Positions 54,402 through 63,864 of a DNA stretch of 64,000 nt are shown in pieces. The DNA is from JBBQVS01 sp963792705 (GTDB lineage: Bacteria; Chloroflexota; Ktedonobacteria; Ktedonobacterales; Ktedonobacteraceae): positions 1 to 64,000 of the forward strand of contig CAWBXD010000014.1 of the NCBI GenBank assembly GCA_963792705.1. The letters run 5' to 3'. The position numbers and the translations under genes were made by a program. The notes under the pieces are model-generated. The model ran no database searches. It saw only the letters and a program-made list of their open reading frames with translations, and had not been told where the DNA came from. How positions within the stretch are numbered: position 1 is the stretch's first letter; each line of letters starts with the position of its first letter.

Positions 54402-55253
54402 ATGACAATGTTTCTTAAACGCACATTTTTTATCATAACAGGATTGGTCCTGATGATACTCGTTAGTGCGTGTGGAAGTACATCCAATACTGGATCAACT
54501 CAAAGTACGCCCACCACAGTTCCAGTTCAAAGCACGCCTACAGCCTCCAGCACTTCGATCCTTCAGACAGCACAGGCAACGGTAGATGGGAAAGCGGAAA
54601 CAATTCTCACTGACGCACATGGTATGACGCTGTACTACTTTACTCCTGACGCTCCGACAAAGCTTGCTTGTTCTGGTGATTGCGCTCAGGCATGGCCTCC
54701 ACTGCTCTCTACAGGCTCAGATACTCCCACAAGTACAACATCCCTTCCTGGAACGTTAAGTGTTCTCAAGGACGCAAATGGCAGCCAGGTCGAGTACAAT
54801 GGCTACTTGCTGTATACCTATATAAAAGACACAGTACCAGGCACTGTCACGGGACAAGGAGTGGGAAAAGTATGGTATGTTGCTACACCCGCCCTGGCAT
54901 CATATGCGATCAGGACAGCAAAAGCAAAGGTAGCTGGAAAAGTGGAAACGATCCTTACTGATGCACAGGGTCTAACCCTCTACATCTTCACTCCTGATTC
55001 TCCAACGAAACTTGCCTGTTCTGGTGGTTGTGCTCAGGCATGGCCTCCACTACTTTCTAAGAGTTCAGGAACGCCACTCGCCGATGCACCACTTCCTGGA
55101 AAGCTAAGTACCTTTAACAATGCAAATGGGGATCAGATAGAGTACAATGGTCATCTGCTCTACACCTATGTAAAAGACGCCGCACCCGGCGCGATCACAG
55201 GTCAAGGGATAGGCGGCAAATGGTTCATCGCCACACCTACTCTGTCCGCATAA
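54402..55253 (+). CDS. lipoprotein with two PF03640-type repeat domains
   Basis: A 283-residue exported lipoprotein: a signal peptide ending in the lipobox VSAC, a Ser/Thr linker to about 48, then two homologous domains (about 50-165 and 168-280). Each has the pattern ILTDAxGxTLYxFTPDxPTKLACSGxCAQAWPPLL and later QxEYNGxLLYTYxKD. This is the secreted repeat of unknown function (COG4315), each copy with a Cys pair that may bind or form a disulfide. GAGG precedes ATG 54402. It is divergent from the two-component system. Confidence 0.85.
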   Translation: MTMFLKRTFFIITGLVLMILVSACGSTSNTGSTQSTPTTVPVQSTPTASSTSILQTAQATVDGKAETILTDAHGMTLYYFTPDAPTKLACSGDCAQAWPPLLSTGSDTPTSTTSLPGTLSVLKDANGSQVEYNGYLLYTYIKDTVPGTVTGQGVGKVWYVATPALASYAIRTAKAKVAGKVETILTDAQGLTLYIFTPDSPTKLACSGGCAQAWPPLLSKSSGTPLADAPLPGKLSTFNNANGDQIEYNGHLLYTYVKDAAPGAITGQGIGGKWFIATPTLSA

Positions 55254-55299
55254 GGAACCCGTAACAGTTCTGGTACAAAAACAGGAAAAGGATTGCAGC

Positions 55300-55326
55300 A
55301 GCAGAACGGAACTTCATCGTTCTGCT
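55300..55326 (+). terminator. hairpin after the lipoprotein gene, possible terminator
   Basis: AGCAGAACG (55300-55308) pairs with CGTTCTGCT (55318-55326) across nine bases. No clear T-run follows, so termination strength is doubtful. Confidence 0.4.
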
Positions 55327-55546
55327 CCTCTAACGAGTATAATTGTTCAAGACAGGTAGCTTTCATCACAGAACGGGTTTGGAACGACCGACTTGGCGCA
55401 GTGGAACAATAGTAAAACGTCGTTCTTTGTGTTCCCTTTCATGTTTTGATACCTGGCTTTGTAAAATCCTGTATGGTTAAAAGAGGTTTGAAGAAAGAGT
55501 AATGAATGGACACATTGCTCAATGACAAAAGGAATAGGAATACACC

Positions 55547-56272
55547 ATGAAGAATCGCATTCTCTGGTTGGTTGGCATAGCTGTTGTCCTCGTCGTCGGT
55601 CTCGTTATTGCTGGTACCACATATGCTTCACGCTTTGCCAGCACCGTTACCCAGACGCATAAAGCCGCAGGTGCTCTTGTCGTCCCGACCGCAACAACAC
55701 CATCTAATACATCAGCTATCACAACAGCAGCACCACGATCATTTACAATTGTATCGGCACAAACAACAGCATCCTACAGCGTGTTTGAAAACTTGGTTTT
55801 TCAAAACAAACCGAACAATGATGCCGTTGGTACAACTCACTCGGTACAGGGGAGCTTCAAGGCACGGACAGGTTCATCGCCAGCCATCGAGGGAATGAAT
55901 ATCCAGGTCGATCTGCGAACACTCCAGACGGACTCGGCGCGGCGCGACAGTTATGTGCGACAAAACAGTTTGCAAACGGACACCTATCCCTATGCAACAT
56001 TCGTCTCCGTGAGCACGAAGGGACTACCATCAAGCTATAGCGACGGACAAACAGTGCATTTCCAACTGGTTGGCAATATGACGATGCATGGCAAAACCAA
56101 CCAAGAGGTGTTCGATTTACAGGGCAAAATTGTGGGCAACACGATCACAGGAACGGCAACCAGTACCATCTATATGACGGACTTCGGCATCCAACCACCG
56201 AACTTAGCAAATATTGCGATTTCACAAAACAAGGTGGTTGTTACTCTCACCTTCAGAGCAAATGAAGCATAG
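55547..56272 (+). CDS. YceI-family lipocalin-like protein, membrane-anchored
   Basis: A 241-residue protein: an N-terminal signal anchor (5-26), a Thr/Ala linker, then a YceI beta-barrel (about 65-240) with the characteristic GSFKARTG, IQVDLRTLQTDSARRDSYVRQNSLQTDTYPYATF and MTMHGKTNQE segments. YceI proteins bind polyisoprenoid lipids in a long internal pocket; here it would act outside the membrane. The gene stands alone, with no close operon partner. Confidence 0.85.
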   Translation: MKNRILWLVGIAVVLVVGLVIAGTTYASRFASTVTQTHKAAGALVVPTATTPSNTSAITTAAPRSFTIVSAQTTASYSVFENLVFQNKPNNDAVGTTHSVQGSFKARTGSSPAIEGMNIQVDLRTLQTDSARRDSYVRQNSLQTDTYPYATFVSVSTKGLPSSYSDGQTVHFQLVGNMTMHGKTNQEVFDLQGKIVGNTITGTATSTIYMTDFGIQPPNLANIAISQNKVVVTLTFRANEA

Positions 56273-56374
56273 AGAGTGAAAAAGAAAAAGACAGCAAACC
56301 TTTAATGAGCAGGGCAAAAGAGTGATCGTGAAAATGTCTTCATTCAATGCCCTGCAACTTGGCATTTTTCCACC

Positions 56375-56430
56375 TTGACAATTGCCCTTTCAGTAGATTA
56401 TTATTTTACCATATGGAATTACATTTTCCA
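56375..56430 (+). promoter_or_regulatory. candidate promoter and operator of the glycolate operon
   Basis: TTGACA (56375-56380), 18 bases, TATTAT (56399-56404). Just downstream TGGAA (56414-56418), seven bases, TTCCA (56426-56430) forms a palindrome like the TGGAAA/TTTCCA operators bound by IclR-type glyoxylate regulators such as AllR. The predicted start is about 50 bases before the hyi ATG. Confidence 0.5.
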
Positions 56431-56463
56431 CATGAAGAAAAGGCAATGTAAGGAGAGAAAGCC

Positions 56464-57273
56464 ATGCTCAAATTTGACGTGAATATTTCAATCCTTTTAA
56501 AGGAAATCCCCTTTCTTGAACGCTTTGCACAGGCCGCGAAGTTCGGCTTTGGTGCCGTCGAGTTTTGGTGGCCGGGCGATGAACTCTTACCACAGATTGC
56601 AGAGCAACTACATATAACGAACCTCAATGTAGCACTGATGAATTTTGATGCCGGAAACATGGCAGCAGGCGAACGTGGCTTTCTCAATGATCCTCAGCAG
56701 AGAGACCGTTTCCGTGCTAATGTTCCCGTCGCTATCGCCTTCGCACAACGTGTAGGCATTCCTCAATTAAACGCGCTTGTTGGCAACACGCTTCCCGATG
56801 TTGACCGTGAGCAACAACTCGATGAGGTACGCGAGAATCTCGCATGGACCGCAGACCACGCCGCGCAAGCGGGCATAGGCGTCGTTGTTGAGTCGCTGAA
56901 CACCTTTGAAAATCAAAAGTATTTGCTCACCAACACTCATGATACACTCAAACTACTTGCTGAAGTTGGGCGTCCAAACCTCAAGTATCAATATGATGTG
57001 TACCACATGCAGCGCATGGAGGGTAACATTATTGCGACACTGCAAGAACATATCGCCCACATCGGACATATTCAAGTCGCAGACTCACCAGGACGCCATG
57101 AACCGGGTACAGGCGAACTCCATTATCCTCATATTCTCGCAGCACTTGATACACTCGCGTATCAGGGGTATATTGGACTTGAATATAATCCCGCTAGTAG
57201 TTCAGAGGCAAGTTTCTCATGGTTGCCTCCACAGAAACGGACCGCACTTGCGGTCGCCGATCTTCATCTCTAA
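56464..57273 (+). CDS. hyi: hydroxypyruvate isomerase
   Basis: A 269-residue TIM-barrel isomerase converting hydroxypyruvate and tartronate semialdehyde. NMAAGERG, the metal ligands E143 (VVES), D178 (YDVYHMQRMEG), Q204 (HIQVAD) and E240 (GLEYNP), and GRHEPGTGEL match E. coli Hyi throughout. It begins a probable operon with glcD, glcE and glcF, placing it in glycolate/glyoxylate use. Glyoxylate carboligase, which makes its substrate, is not in the window. AAGGAG precedes the ATG. Confidence 0.9.
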   Translation: MLKFDVNISILLKEIPFLERFAQAAKFGFGAVEFWWPGDELLPQIAEQLHITNLNVALMNFDAGNMAAGERGFLNDPQQRDRFRANVPVAIAFAQRVGIPQLNALVGNTLPDVDREQQLDEVRENLAWTADHAAQAGIGVVVESLNTFENQKYLLTNTHDTLKLLAEVGRPNLKYQYDVYHMQRMEGNIIATLQEHIAHIGHIQVADSPGRHEPGTGELHYPHILAALDTLAYQGYIGLEYNPASSSEASFSWLPPQKRTALAVADLHL

Positions 57274-57355
57274 CGTATTCTTATCTCTTTTATGGAAAGA
57301 GAACCTGTAGCGACGACATTGTAGTCAGAGCAATAGCTGTGTCAAGGAGACGCTG

Positions 57356-58810
57356 ATGCTAAACCCTGGTATTGTTGCAGAGTTGCGAAAAATTCTGGGT
57401 GACGAAGGAGTAGTTGAGAAATATGAGCAACTACGAACCTATGAGTCCGACGGACTAACAAGCTTTCACGTAACGCCAGCATTAGTGGTGCTACCTGCTA
57501 CGACGGAAGAGGTGCAGGGCGTACTCCGTATTTGTTCACGTGAACAGATCGCCTTTGTGCCTCGTGGTTCAGGAACGGGGCTTTCGGGTGGCGCGCTACC
57601 GGTAGAAGGCGGTATCGTGATTTCACTTGCGCGTATGAATCGTATCCTCGATGTTGATCTCGCCAACCAACGTGTTGTTCTCCAACCTGGTGTCATCAAT
57701 CTCTGGGTGACACAACGGGTCGCTCCACACGGCTATTACTACGCTCCCGACCCTTCCAGCCAACAGGTCTGTTCGATTGGTGGCAATGTCGCCGAAAATT
57801 CTGGCGGTGCTCACTGTTTGAAATATGGTTTTACCGTCAACCATGTTCTCGGCATGAAACTGGTCCTGCCTAGTGGCGAACTGGTCGAGATTGGTGGACC
57901 AACACTTGATTCTCCTGGCTATGACCTCGCCGGTATTCTTGTAGGGTCCGAGGGGACGTTGGGTATCGCTACAGAAATTACCGTTCGCATCGTGCGAAAA
58001 GCGGAAATGGTGCAAACGGTTATGGCCGCCTTTTCTCATCCTGATGCAGCGGGCGAAACCGTCTCCGGTATTATCGCGGCGGGTATTGTGCCAGCCGCTG
58101 TTGAGATGATGGACAAACTGGCGGTTGAGGCGTGTGAAGCAGCGGTTCACGCAGGCTTTCCGCTTGATGCAGGAGCAATCCTACTCATTGAACTAGACGG
58201 ACCACGCGCGGAGGTCGCACAACAATTCGCGCAAGTCGAAGCGATCTGTAAACAAGCAGGCGCGACCGAGTATCGTCTTGCACGCAATGATGAGGAACGC
58301 GCCAAAATGTGGAAGGGCCGCAAAGCAGCATTCGCAGCAATGGGTCGCATTAGCCCGAACTATATTGTGCAGGATGGTGTCTTGCCACGTACCGCTCTAC
58401 CGGAAGTTTTGCGCGAAATTGAGGCGTTGAGCACACACTATGGATTACGGGTCGCCAACGTCTTTCACGCAGGGGATGGCAACCTGCATCCCCTGGTATT
58501 GTACGATCAAAGGAACGAAGGCGCGGAACACCATGCTGAAGAGTTGGCAGGTGAAATTCTACGTATCTGTGTCGATCATGGTGGGAGTATCACCGGGGAA
58601 CATGGTGTTGGCGTCGACAAGAAGATGTACATGAAGTTTATGTTTACCGAAGCGGATATGGCGACTCATCAGCTTATCCGCTGCGCCATCGACCCACAAC
58701 ATCTTAGCAATCCAAACAAGCTCTATCCCACTCCTCGTCTCTGTGGGGAAGTCCCTGGTCCCTACCGTCAGCATCCGCTTGAAGCAGCAGGCGTGATTGA
58801 GCGCATGTAG
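57356..58810 (+). CDS. glcD: glycolate (or D-lactate) oxidase FAD-linked subunit
   Basis: A 484-residue flavoprotein. The PCMH FAD-binding domain (about 38-215, FVPRGSGTGLSGGALPVEGGIVISL, VAENSGGAHCLKYG) is followed by the FAD-oxidase C-terminal domain with FHAGDGNLHP and GSITGEHGVGVDK. With GlcE and GlcF it oxidises glycolate to glyoxylate, and homologues accept D-lactate, which would link to LarA. AAGGAG precedes the ATG. Confidence 0.92.
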   Translation: MLNPGIVAELRKILGDEGVVEKYEQLRTYESDGLTSFHVTPALVVLPATTEEVQGVLRICSREQIAFVPRGSGTGLSGGALPVEGGIVISLARMNRILDVDLANQRVVLQPGVINLWVTQRVAPHGYYYAPDPSSQQVCSIGGNVAENSGGAHCLKYGFTVNHVLGMKLVLPSGELVEIGGPTLDSPGYDLAGILVGSEGTLGIATEITVRIVRKAEMVQTVMAAFSHPDAAGETVSGIIAAGIVPAAVEMMDKLAVEACEAAVHAGFPLDAGAILLIELDGPRAEVAQQFAQVEAICKQAGATEYRLARNDEERAKMWKGRKAAFAAMGRISPNYIVQDGVLPRTALPEVLREIEALSTHYGLRVANVFHAGDGNLHPLVLYDQRNEGAEHHAEELAGEILRICVDHGGSITGEHGVGVDKKMYMKFMFTEADMATHQLIRCAIDPQHLSNPNKLYPTPRLCGEVPGPYRQHPLEAAGVIERM

Positions 58811-58812
58811 TA

Positions 58813-58870
58813 GCACGATGTATCGTACCCAATGGAGCAACGAACATATGTAGGGGCACGATGTATCGTG
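58813..58870. repeat. duplicated palindromic element between glcD and glcE
   Basis: GCACGATGTATCGT occurs at 58813-58826 and 58856-58869, each containing the palindrome ACGAT-GT-ATCGT and preceded by TAG or TAGGG. It looks like a pair of degenerate REP-like intergenic repeats. Confidence 0.6.
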
Positions 58871-58889
58871 TCTAGGAGGGAAAAATGAT

Positions 58890-60185
58890 ATGAGCCTTTC
58901 AATACAATCGCTGCAATCCGCGCTTGAACCGCTTGTAGGAGGTGCAGTACATCCTGCTAAGGTGGAAGACAGCATCGCAGGTGTGCAACCACAGGTTGTT
59001 GTGGAACCTGGGAATGAGGATGAAGTGGCGGCGGTGCTAGCCTTTGCCAACAAAGAAAAACTCCGTGTGCTGGTACGTGGGGGTGGCACTCAACTTGGTC
59101 TCGGTTCCCCACCAACAGGCGGCGACATTCTTTTAAGTACTGTGCGTTTAAACACGATTGTTGAGCATGTTCCACACGATCTTGTGGTTACGGCTCAGGC
59201 GGGTCTTCCACTCACAACTTTACAAACAGCCTTGCAGCAGACGAATCAATGGCTCGCCCTTGATCCTGATCTTGCAGCAGAGGCAACGATTGGCGGCATC
59301 ATTGCCACCAATGCATCGGGTCCTCGACGTTTGCGTTATGGTGGGGTGCGTGACCAGATCATCGGCATACGAGTTGTACTTGCCGATGGCACCATCGCTA
59401 AAGGCGGTGGAAAGGTTGTTAAGAATGTCGCAGGATACGACATTCCCAAGCTTTTCACAGGAGCGTTAGGTACACTCGGCGTCATCGTTTCCGCTACCTT
59501 CCGTCTGTATCCCTTACCGCCAGCATCACGCACTGTCTCCATCACCGCGTCAGATATAACTGCTTTATGTACTCTTGCGGTACAGGTTATTGGTTCCACA
59601 TTGGTGCCGACCATAATAGATGTGCTGGGGAATGGTACAAGTGCGTACACGATGGGGGTCCGTTTCGAGATGGGTCAGGCGGCGATTGAGGCGCAGGCAG
59701 CAACTCTGTTAACAATGATTGCAGAGATACCTGGGAATGTTGTTCAAGCATCCCACATTCTCGAAGGTGAGGAAGAGGCGCAATTCTGGTCAGAACTCTC
59801 TCATACGCATAAAGATACGACAAAAACAACACTCACACTCAAGGCTAGCTTGTTGCCTACAGAGGTCGCGCACTGGTTAATACATCTTGAGCATGTATGC
59901 ACTCAACAACAGATACAGACTACATGGCATGCACACGCTGGTCATGGTCTCGTCTTTGTGCAACTTGTAGGAGATGATACCAACCTTGTCACAGCATTGC
60001 ATGAACTTCGTCAAGAAGCACAAGCGCATCAGGGTAGCCTTGTCGTTACCGAGGCTCCATCTTCAATTGCTCGGCATATTGACGTATGGGGACCTGTACC
60101 CGCGTTAGAGGTGATGCGTCACCTGAAAACACGCTTTGACCCAGATAACACCTTAAATCCTGGTAGATTTGTCGGTGGTATATAA
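58890..60185 (+). CDS. glcE: glycolate oxidase FAD-binding subunit
   Basis: A 431-residue PCMH-type flavoprotein with VLVRGGGTQLGLGSPP (about 57-72), ATNASGPRRLRYGGVRDQIIGI and GGGKVVKNVAGYDIPKLFTGALGTLGV, all standard for GlcE. It is longer than the about 350-residue E. coli subunit, mostly in the C-terminal part, which here resembles full FAD-oxidase C domains. AGGAGGG lies about 11 bases before the ATG. It assembles with GlcD and the iron-sulfur subunit. Confidence 0.9.
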   Translation: MSLSIQSLQSALEPLVGGAVHPAKVEDSIAGVQPQVVVEPGNEDEVAAVLAFANKEKLRVLVRGGGTQLGLGSPPTGGDILLSTVRLNTIVEHVPHDLVVTAQAGLPLTTLQTALQQTNQWLALDPDLAAEATIGGIIATNASGPRRLRYGGVRDQIIGIRVVLADGTIAKGGGKVVKNVAGYDIPKLFTGALGTLGVIVSATFRLYPLPPASRTVSITASDITALCTLAVQVIGSTLVPTIIDVLGNGTSAYTMGVRFEMGQAAIEAQAATLLTMIAEIPGNVVQASHILEGEEEAQFWSELSHTHKDTTKTTLTLKASLLPTEVAHWLIHLEHVCTQQQIQTTWHAHAGHGLVFVQLVGDDTNLVTALHELRQEAQAHQGSLVVTEAPSSIARHIDVWGPVPALEVMRHLKTRFDPDNTLNPGRFVGGI

Positions 60186-60248
60186 AACAAATTTTTGTAC
60201 GGGGATTCTTCACGAGGCGATATAAGCACAAGAAGGAGTTATGAACAA

Positions 60249-61667
60249 ATGAGTATGCACAACGGAAATAATAGCTCGCCTGAAGAAGCAGGCCCACACG
60301 GATTGATCGAACTACAGACGAGAATAACAACAAAGAAGGGAATTTCCGCCTTTGATAGCCATCACGCGCCCGACCCCGAACTACTCGCGGATTGTGTGCA
60401 TTGTGGCTTCTGCCTCTCGACCTGCCCAACTTATTTGTTATGGGGCGAGGAGATGGACTCGCCGCGAGGTCGCATTCAACTCATGAAGATGGCCTCGACG
60501 GGCGATATCGGCATGACCGACACATTCACCGCACACATTGATCGTTGCCTCGGCTGTATGGCATGTGTTACCGCGTGCCCATCGGGTGTGCAGTACGACA
60601 AACTGATTGAGGCAACGCGTCCGCAGATCGAACGCAATCATCCGCGTAGTCTGTGGGATCGCCTCTTTCGCACACTCATCTTTAGCCTCTTCCCCTATCC
60701 CACACGTCTCCGACTTATGACGCCATTCCTCTGGATGTATCAAAAGAGTGGAGCGAAGCGTTTCATCGAGACACCAGCAGCGAAACGACTCATACCAGCA
60801 CGGCTTTTAGGAATGGAGGCCATTCTGCCACCTATTCGCTTACGTTCGTTGCTTTCACGCCCAAAAGCATTTAACAGAGCACAAAGCACAAAACGACGAC
60901 GCGTGGGGTTACTGATTGGCTGTATTCAGCGCGTATTCTTCGATGATGTAAACGCAGCAACCACCCGAGTTCTAACGGCTGAAGGCTGTGATGTGATTAT
61001 TCCCCCAACACAAGGCTGTTGCGGTGCGCTCAGCATCCACTCAGGACGTGAAGCCGAAGGATTAGATTATGCACGGAGTCTAATCGACACCTTTGAAGCG
61101 TATGGATTAGATACGATTGTTGTCAATGTCGCAGGCTGTGGTTCCAGCCTCAAGGAATATGGTCATCTTTTGCGCGACGACCCGGAATATGCAGAACGAG
61201 CTAAAGCATTTTCGGCGTCGGTGCGCGATATTACGGAACTGCTCGCGGAACTAACTCCCGTTGCTCCACGTCATTCCATTCCTCTGCGCGTGGCCTACCA
61301 TGACGCGTGTCACCTTGCCCATGCACAGGGAATACGCAGCCAGCCACGTGAGGTACTTCGTGCCATTCCAGGCATTGAGTTGACCGACATTCCCGAAGCC
61401 GAGGTGTGCTGTGGTAGCGCAGGCACATACAACCTGTTAGAGCCAGAGACTGCCAATGAGCTAGGCGAACGCAAGGCACGAAATGTACTGAGTGTCAATC
61501 CAGAGATGATTGCGACAGCCAATCCTGGTTGTCTCCTGCAAATTCAGGCATCGTTGCGGCGTCTTGGCACACCAATTCCATCATTACATCCTGTACAGCT
61601 CGTTGATGCCTCAATTCGTGGCATCATGCCTCCTGGATTCGTGCCGAAGGAAGTTCGTACACAATGA
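60249..61667 (+). CDS. glcF: glycolate oxidase iron-sulfur subunit
   Basis: A 472-residue protein. Two 4Fe-4S motifs occur: C49, C52, C55, C59 and C100, C103, C106, C110 with their partner prolines. Two CCG domains carry GCCGALSIHSG and VCCGSAGTYNLLEP. It passes electrons from the flavin subunits to the quinone pool at the membrane. ATG 60249 lies 10 bases after AAGGAG; ATG 60255 is also possible. Confidence 0.92.
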   Translation: MSMHNGNNSSPEEAGPHGLIELQTRITTKKGISAFDSHHAPDPELLADCVHCGFCLSTCPTYLLWGEEMDSPRGRIQLMKMASTGDIGMTDTFTAHIDRCLGCMACVTACPSGVQYDKLIEATRPQIERNHPRSLWDRLFRTLIFSLFPYPTRLRLMTPFLWMYQKSGAKRFIETPAAKRLIPARLLGMEAILPPIRLRSLLSRPKAFNRAQSTKRRRVGLLIGCIQRVFFDDVNAATTRVLTAEGCDVIIPPTQGCCGALSIHSGREAEGLDYARSLIDTFEAYGLDTIVVNVAGCGSSLKEYGHLLRDDPEYAERAKAFSASVRDITELLAELTPVAPRHSIPLRVAYHDACHLAHAQGIRSQPREVLRAIPGIELTDIPEAEVCCGSAGTYNLLEPETANELGERKARNVLSVNPEMIATANPGCLLQIQASLRRLGTPIPSLHPVQLVDASIRGIMPPGFVPKEVRTQ

Positions 61668-61737
61668 AAATAGGCATCTGCTAGAGGGTTTGTCTTTGTA
61701 ACAGGAAAGATAGCCAAGCACAAGGATAGAGAAGAAA

Positions 61738-61785
61738 AGAGAAGGAACCTGCACAGTTTAGCGTTGCAGGTTCCTTCTCTTTCTC
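61738..61785. terminator. bidirectional terminator between glcF and the permease
   Basis: AGAGAAGGAACCTGCA (61738-61753) pairs perfectly with 61765-61780 across an 11-base loop, and pyrimidine-rich tails follow in both directions. It separates convergent genes. Confidence 0.82.
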
Positions 61786-61798
61786 CGTTGTACAAATT

Positions 61799-63499
61799 CT
61801 AATGTGGAATCATCCACGGAATGAGGTATTGCTGTGCCATCGCCAATAAACCCATTAGCGAGACGAGGATAATACTGTGGATAAATGTTCGACGAATGAC
61901 TAGCCCCTCTTTACCAACGAGGGTTGTGGTTGAAACACCCGTTGTTACGTTCTGAGGTGAAATCATCTTACTCATAACCGCACCAGTTGAGTTGGTGCTT
62001 GCCATTAGCACAGGATTGAGACCTAGTTTGTTGGCCGCCACAACTTGCAAATTCCCAAAGAGCGCGTTACTTGACGTGTCACTTCCACTCAGGAAACAGG
62101 CGATCCAGCCTAGGAAGGCCGAGAAGAAGGGGAACACTGCACCAACCGATGAGATAGCGAGACCAAGTGTATACGCAATACCTGAGTAGTTGTACAGGAA
62201 AGCCAGACCAACGATAAGCATAACTGTGAGAATGGCGAAGCGCAACTGTTTCCATGTATCAGCAAGTGCTAGGAAGAAGGTGCGCGGACTGACACGTAAG
62301 ATCAAAGCTGTGAGAATGACAGCTACAAGAATAGCTGTTCCTGTCCCCAACGGCTGAAACGTGTAGAGCGCGGCGTAGGGCTTGTGATAGAAGGTGAGAA
62401 AGACCTCGTTGTGCAAACCAGGCCACTTGATAATTGACTGTCCCACCGACGCCATCTGGAAAAACCCTGTCTTCGTACCATTAGGCCACTTGATAGTCCA
62501 AAGGATGACAACCACACTCACAAGAATCCACGGTAGCCATGCGTAAACCGCTTCACTCGTCGAAGGTTTTCCATTATCTTGCACCCCGGCACCCGGCACA
62601 GCAACACCTTCTTCGTCGATTGACGACGCAGTAATACGGCTTGCGCTCACATCTGCGAATTGCGCGCGATACTGGTCGCTATCACTCGGTTTATAGACCT
62701 GCACAAAAAGAATGACGCAGATCAGCGAGACAAGCGAGGCCAGCACGTCTGGCAACTCAGGTCCAATAAAGTTTGACACAAAGAATTGCGTCAACGCGAA
62801 TGAGCCACCTGCGACTAAGGCAACAGGCCAGATAGTGCGTAAACTTCGCACACCCATGAAGACGGCCATCACGTAGAACGGCAAGAGGAAGGCAAAAAAT
62901 GGAAGTTGACGCCCAATCATCGCAGAAAGCAATGGCGCATGCAGGTTTGTCACCTGCGCCAACGTTGTGACAGGAACGCCCAACGCGCCAAAGGCAACAG
63001 GTGCGGTGTCAAATACGAGCGTAATTGTTAGTGCGTCCAATACAGGGAAACCGAGGCCAATCAGTAGGGCACTACCAATGGCAATTGGTGTACCAAAGCC
63101 TGCGATACCCTCAAGCAACGCACCAAAGCTAAAACCAATGATAAGCATGAGAATGCGTTTATCGGCAGGCACATTGTGAATCATCCAACGGCGGAAAAGA
63201 TCAAACTTGCCTGAGCGCACAGAGATATTGTACAGCCACATCGCGTTCCAGACGATCCACATCACGGGAACAAGGGCAAAGACAACGCCGTCAAGCACGG
63301 AATTTGCTGCTAATCCTAGTGGCATACCCCATACCATCATAGCCAACAATAAGGCAACCACGAGTCCGGCAAGAGCCGCTTGCCATGCAGGGAGCCGGAC
63401 AACGCCAAGCAATACGAGGACCAGGATGATAGGCACGAATCCAACGAGGAACGAAAGAAACAGATTGCCAGCAACGGGGATAAGTATCTGGTGAAACAT
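61799..63499 (-). CDS. lactate/glycolate permease (LctP/GlcA family)
   Basis: A 566-residue transporter with about 13-14 spans and the family blocks LEGIAGFGTPIAIGSALLIGLGF and SGSDTSSNALFGNLQ, plus MSKMISPQN near the C-terminus. It takes up L-lactate, D-lactate and glycolate with protons, fitting the adjacent glcDEF. A hydrophilic loop (about 250-310) is larger than I expect for E. coli LctP. I chose ATG 63499 because GGAGGTGAT ends four bases before it; the longer frame to 63526 would place that site inside the coding region. Confidence 0.88.
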   Translation of the reverse strand: MFHQILIPVAGNLFLSFLVGFVPIILVLVLLGVVRLPAWQAALAGLVVALLLAMMVWGMPLGLAANSVLDGVVFALVPVMWIVWNAMWLYNISVRSGKFDLFRRWMIHNVPADKRILMLIIGFSFGALLEGIAGFGTPIAIGSALLIGLGFPVLDALTITLVFDTAPVAFGALGVPVTTLAQVTNLHAPLLSAMIGRQLPFFAFLLPFYVMAVFMGVRSLRTIWPVALVAGGSFALTQFFVSNFIGPELPDVLASLVSLICVILFVQVYKPSDSDQYRAQFADVSASRITASSIDEEGVAVPGAGVQDNGKPSTSEAVYAWLPWILVSVVVILWTIKWPNGTKTGFFQMASVGQSIIKWPGLHNEVFLTFYHKPYAALYTFQPLGTGTAILVAVILTALILRVSPRTFFLALADTWKQLRFAILTVMLIVGLAFLYNYSGIAYTLGLAISSVGAVFPFFSAFLGWIACFLSGSDTSSNALFGNLQVVAANKLGLNPVLMASTNSTGAVMSKMISPQNVTTGVSTTTLVGKEGLVIRRTFIHSIILVSLMGLLAMAQQYLIPWMIPH

Positions 63500-63743
63500 C
63501 GACATCACCTCCGTATCATTCTTCATGATACATCTAACGGTACGTTGTACGAGACTGCTCCAATGCAGTCGAAGGCCGATGTGTATAACGTCTACTCTTC
63601 CACTTCATCATACTCTTGTATAGCCGCTATGCACTCCTTTCTCTCTATAATTATCTTCACGATAACAACAATAAACAGAGGTAACGCTTTTTTTTTACTT
63701 TATTCTTTTCACTTTATGGAATAAAGTGCATCACCTAATGAAA

Positions 63744-63816
63744 AGTATAGAATACACTTTCTCATCTGTCAAGAGGAAAAGCAGGGCTTGACAATTCTCA
63801 AAATATATGGCATATT
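63744..63816. promoter_or_regulatory. back-to-back promoters for the permease and the garR-like gene
   Basis: On the minus strand TTGACA (63772-63767), 17 bases, TATACT (63749-63744) drives the permease. On the plus strand TTGACA (63788-63793), 17 bases, CATATT (63811-63816) drives the reductase gene. The two -35 boxes are 15 bases apart. A TTCC-N7-GGAA repeat (63815-63829) overlaps the second start site. Confidence 0.55.
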
Positions 63817-63864
63817 CCGAATTGAGGAAAGTATTTTTCTACTGATGGAAAAGAGAGCAAAAAG

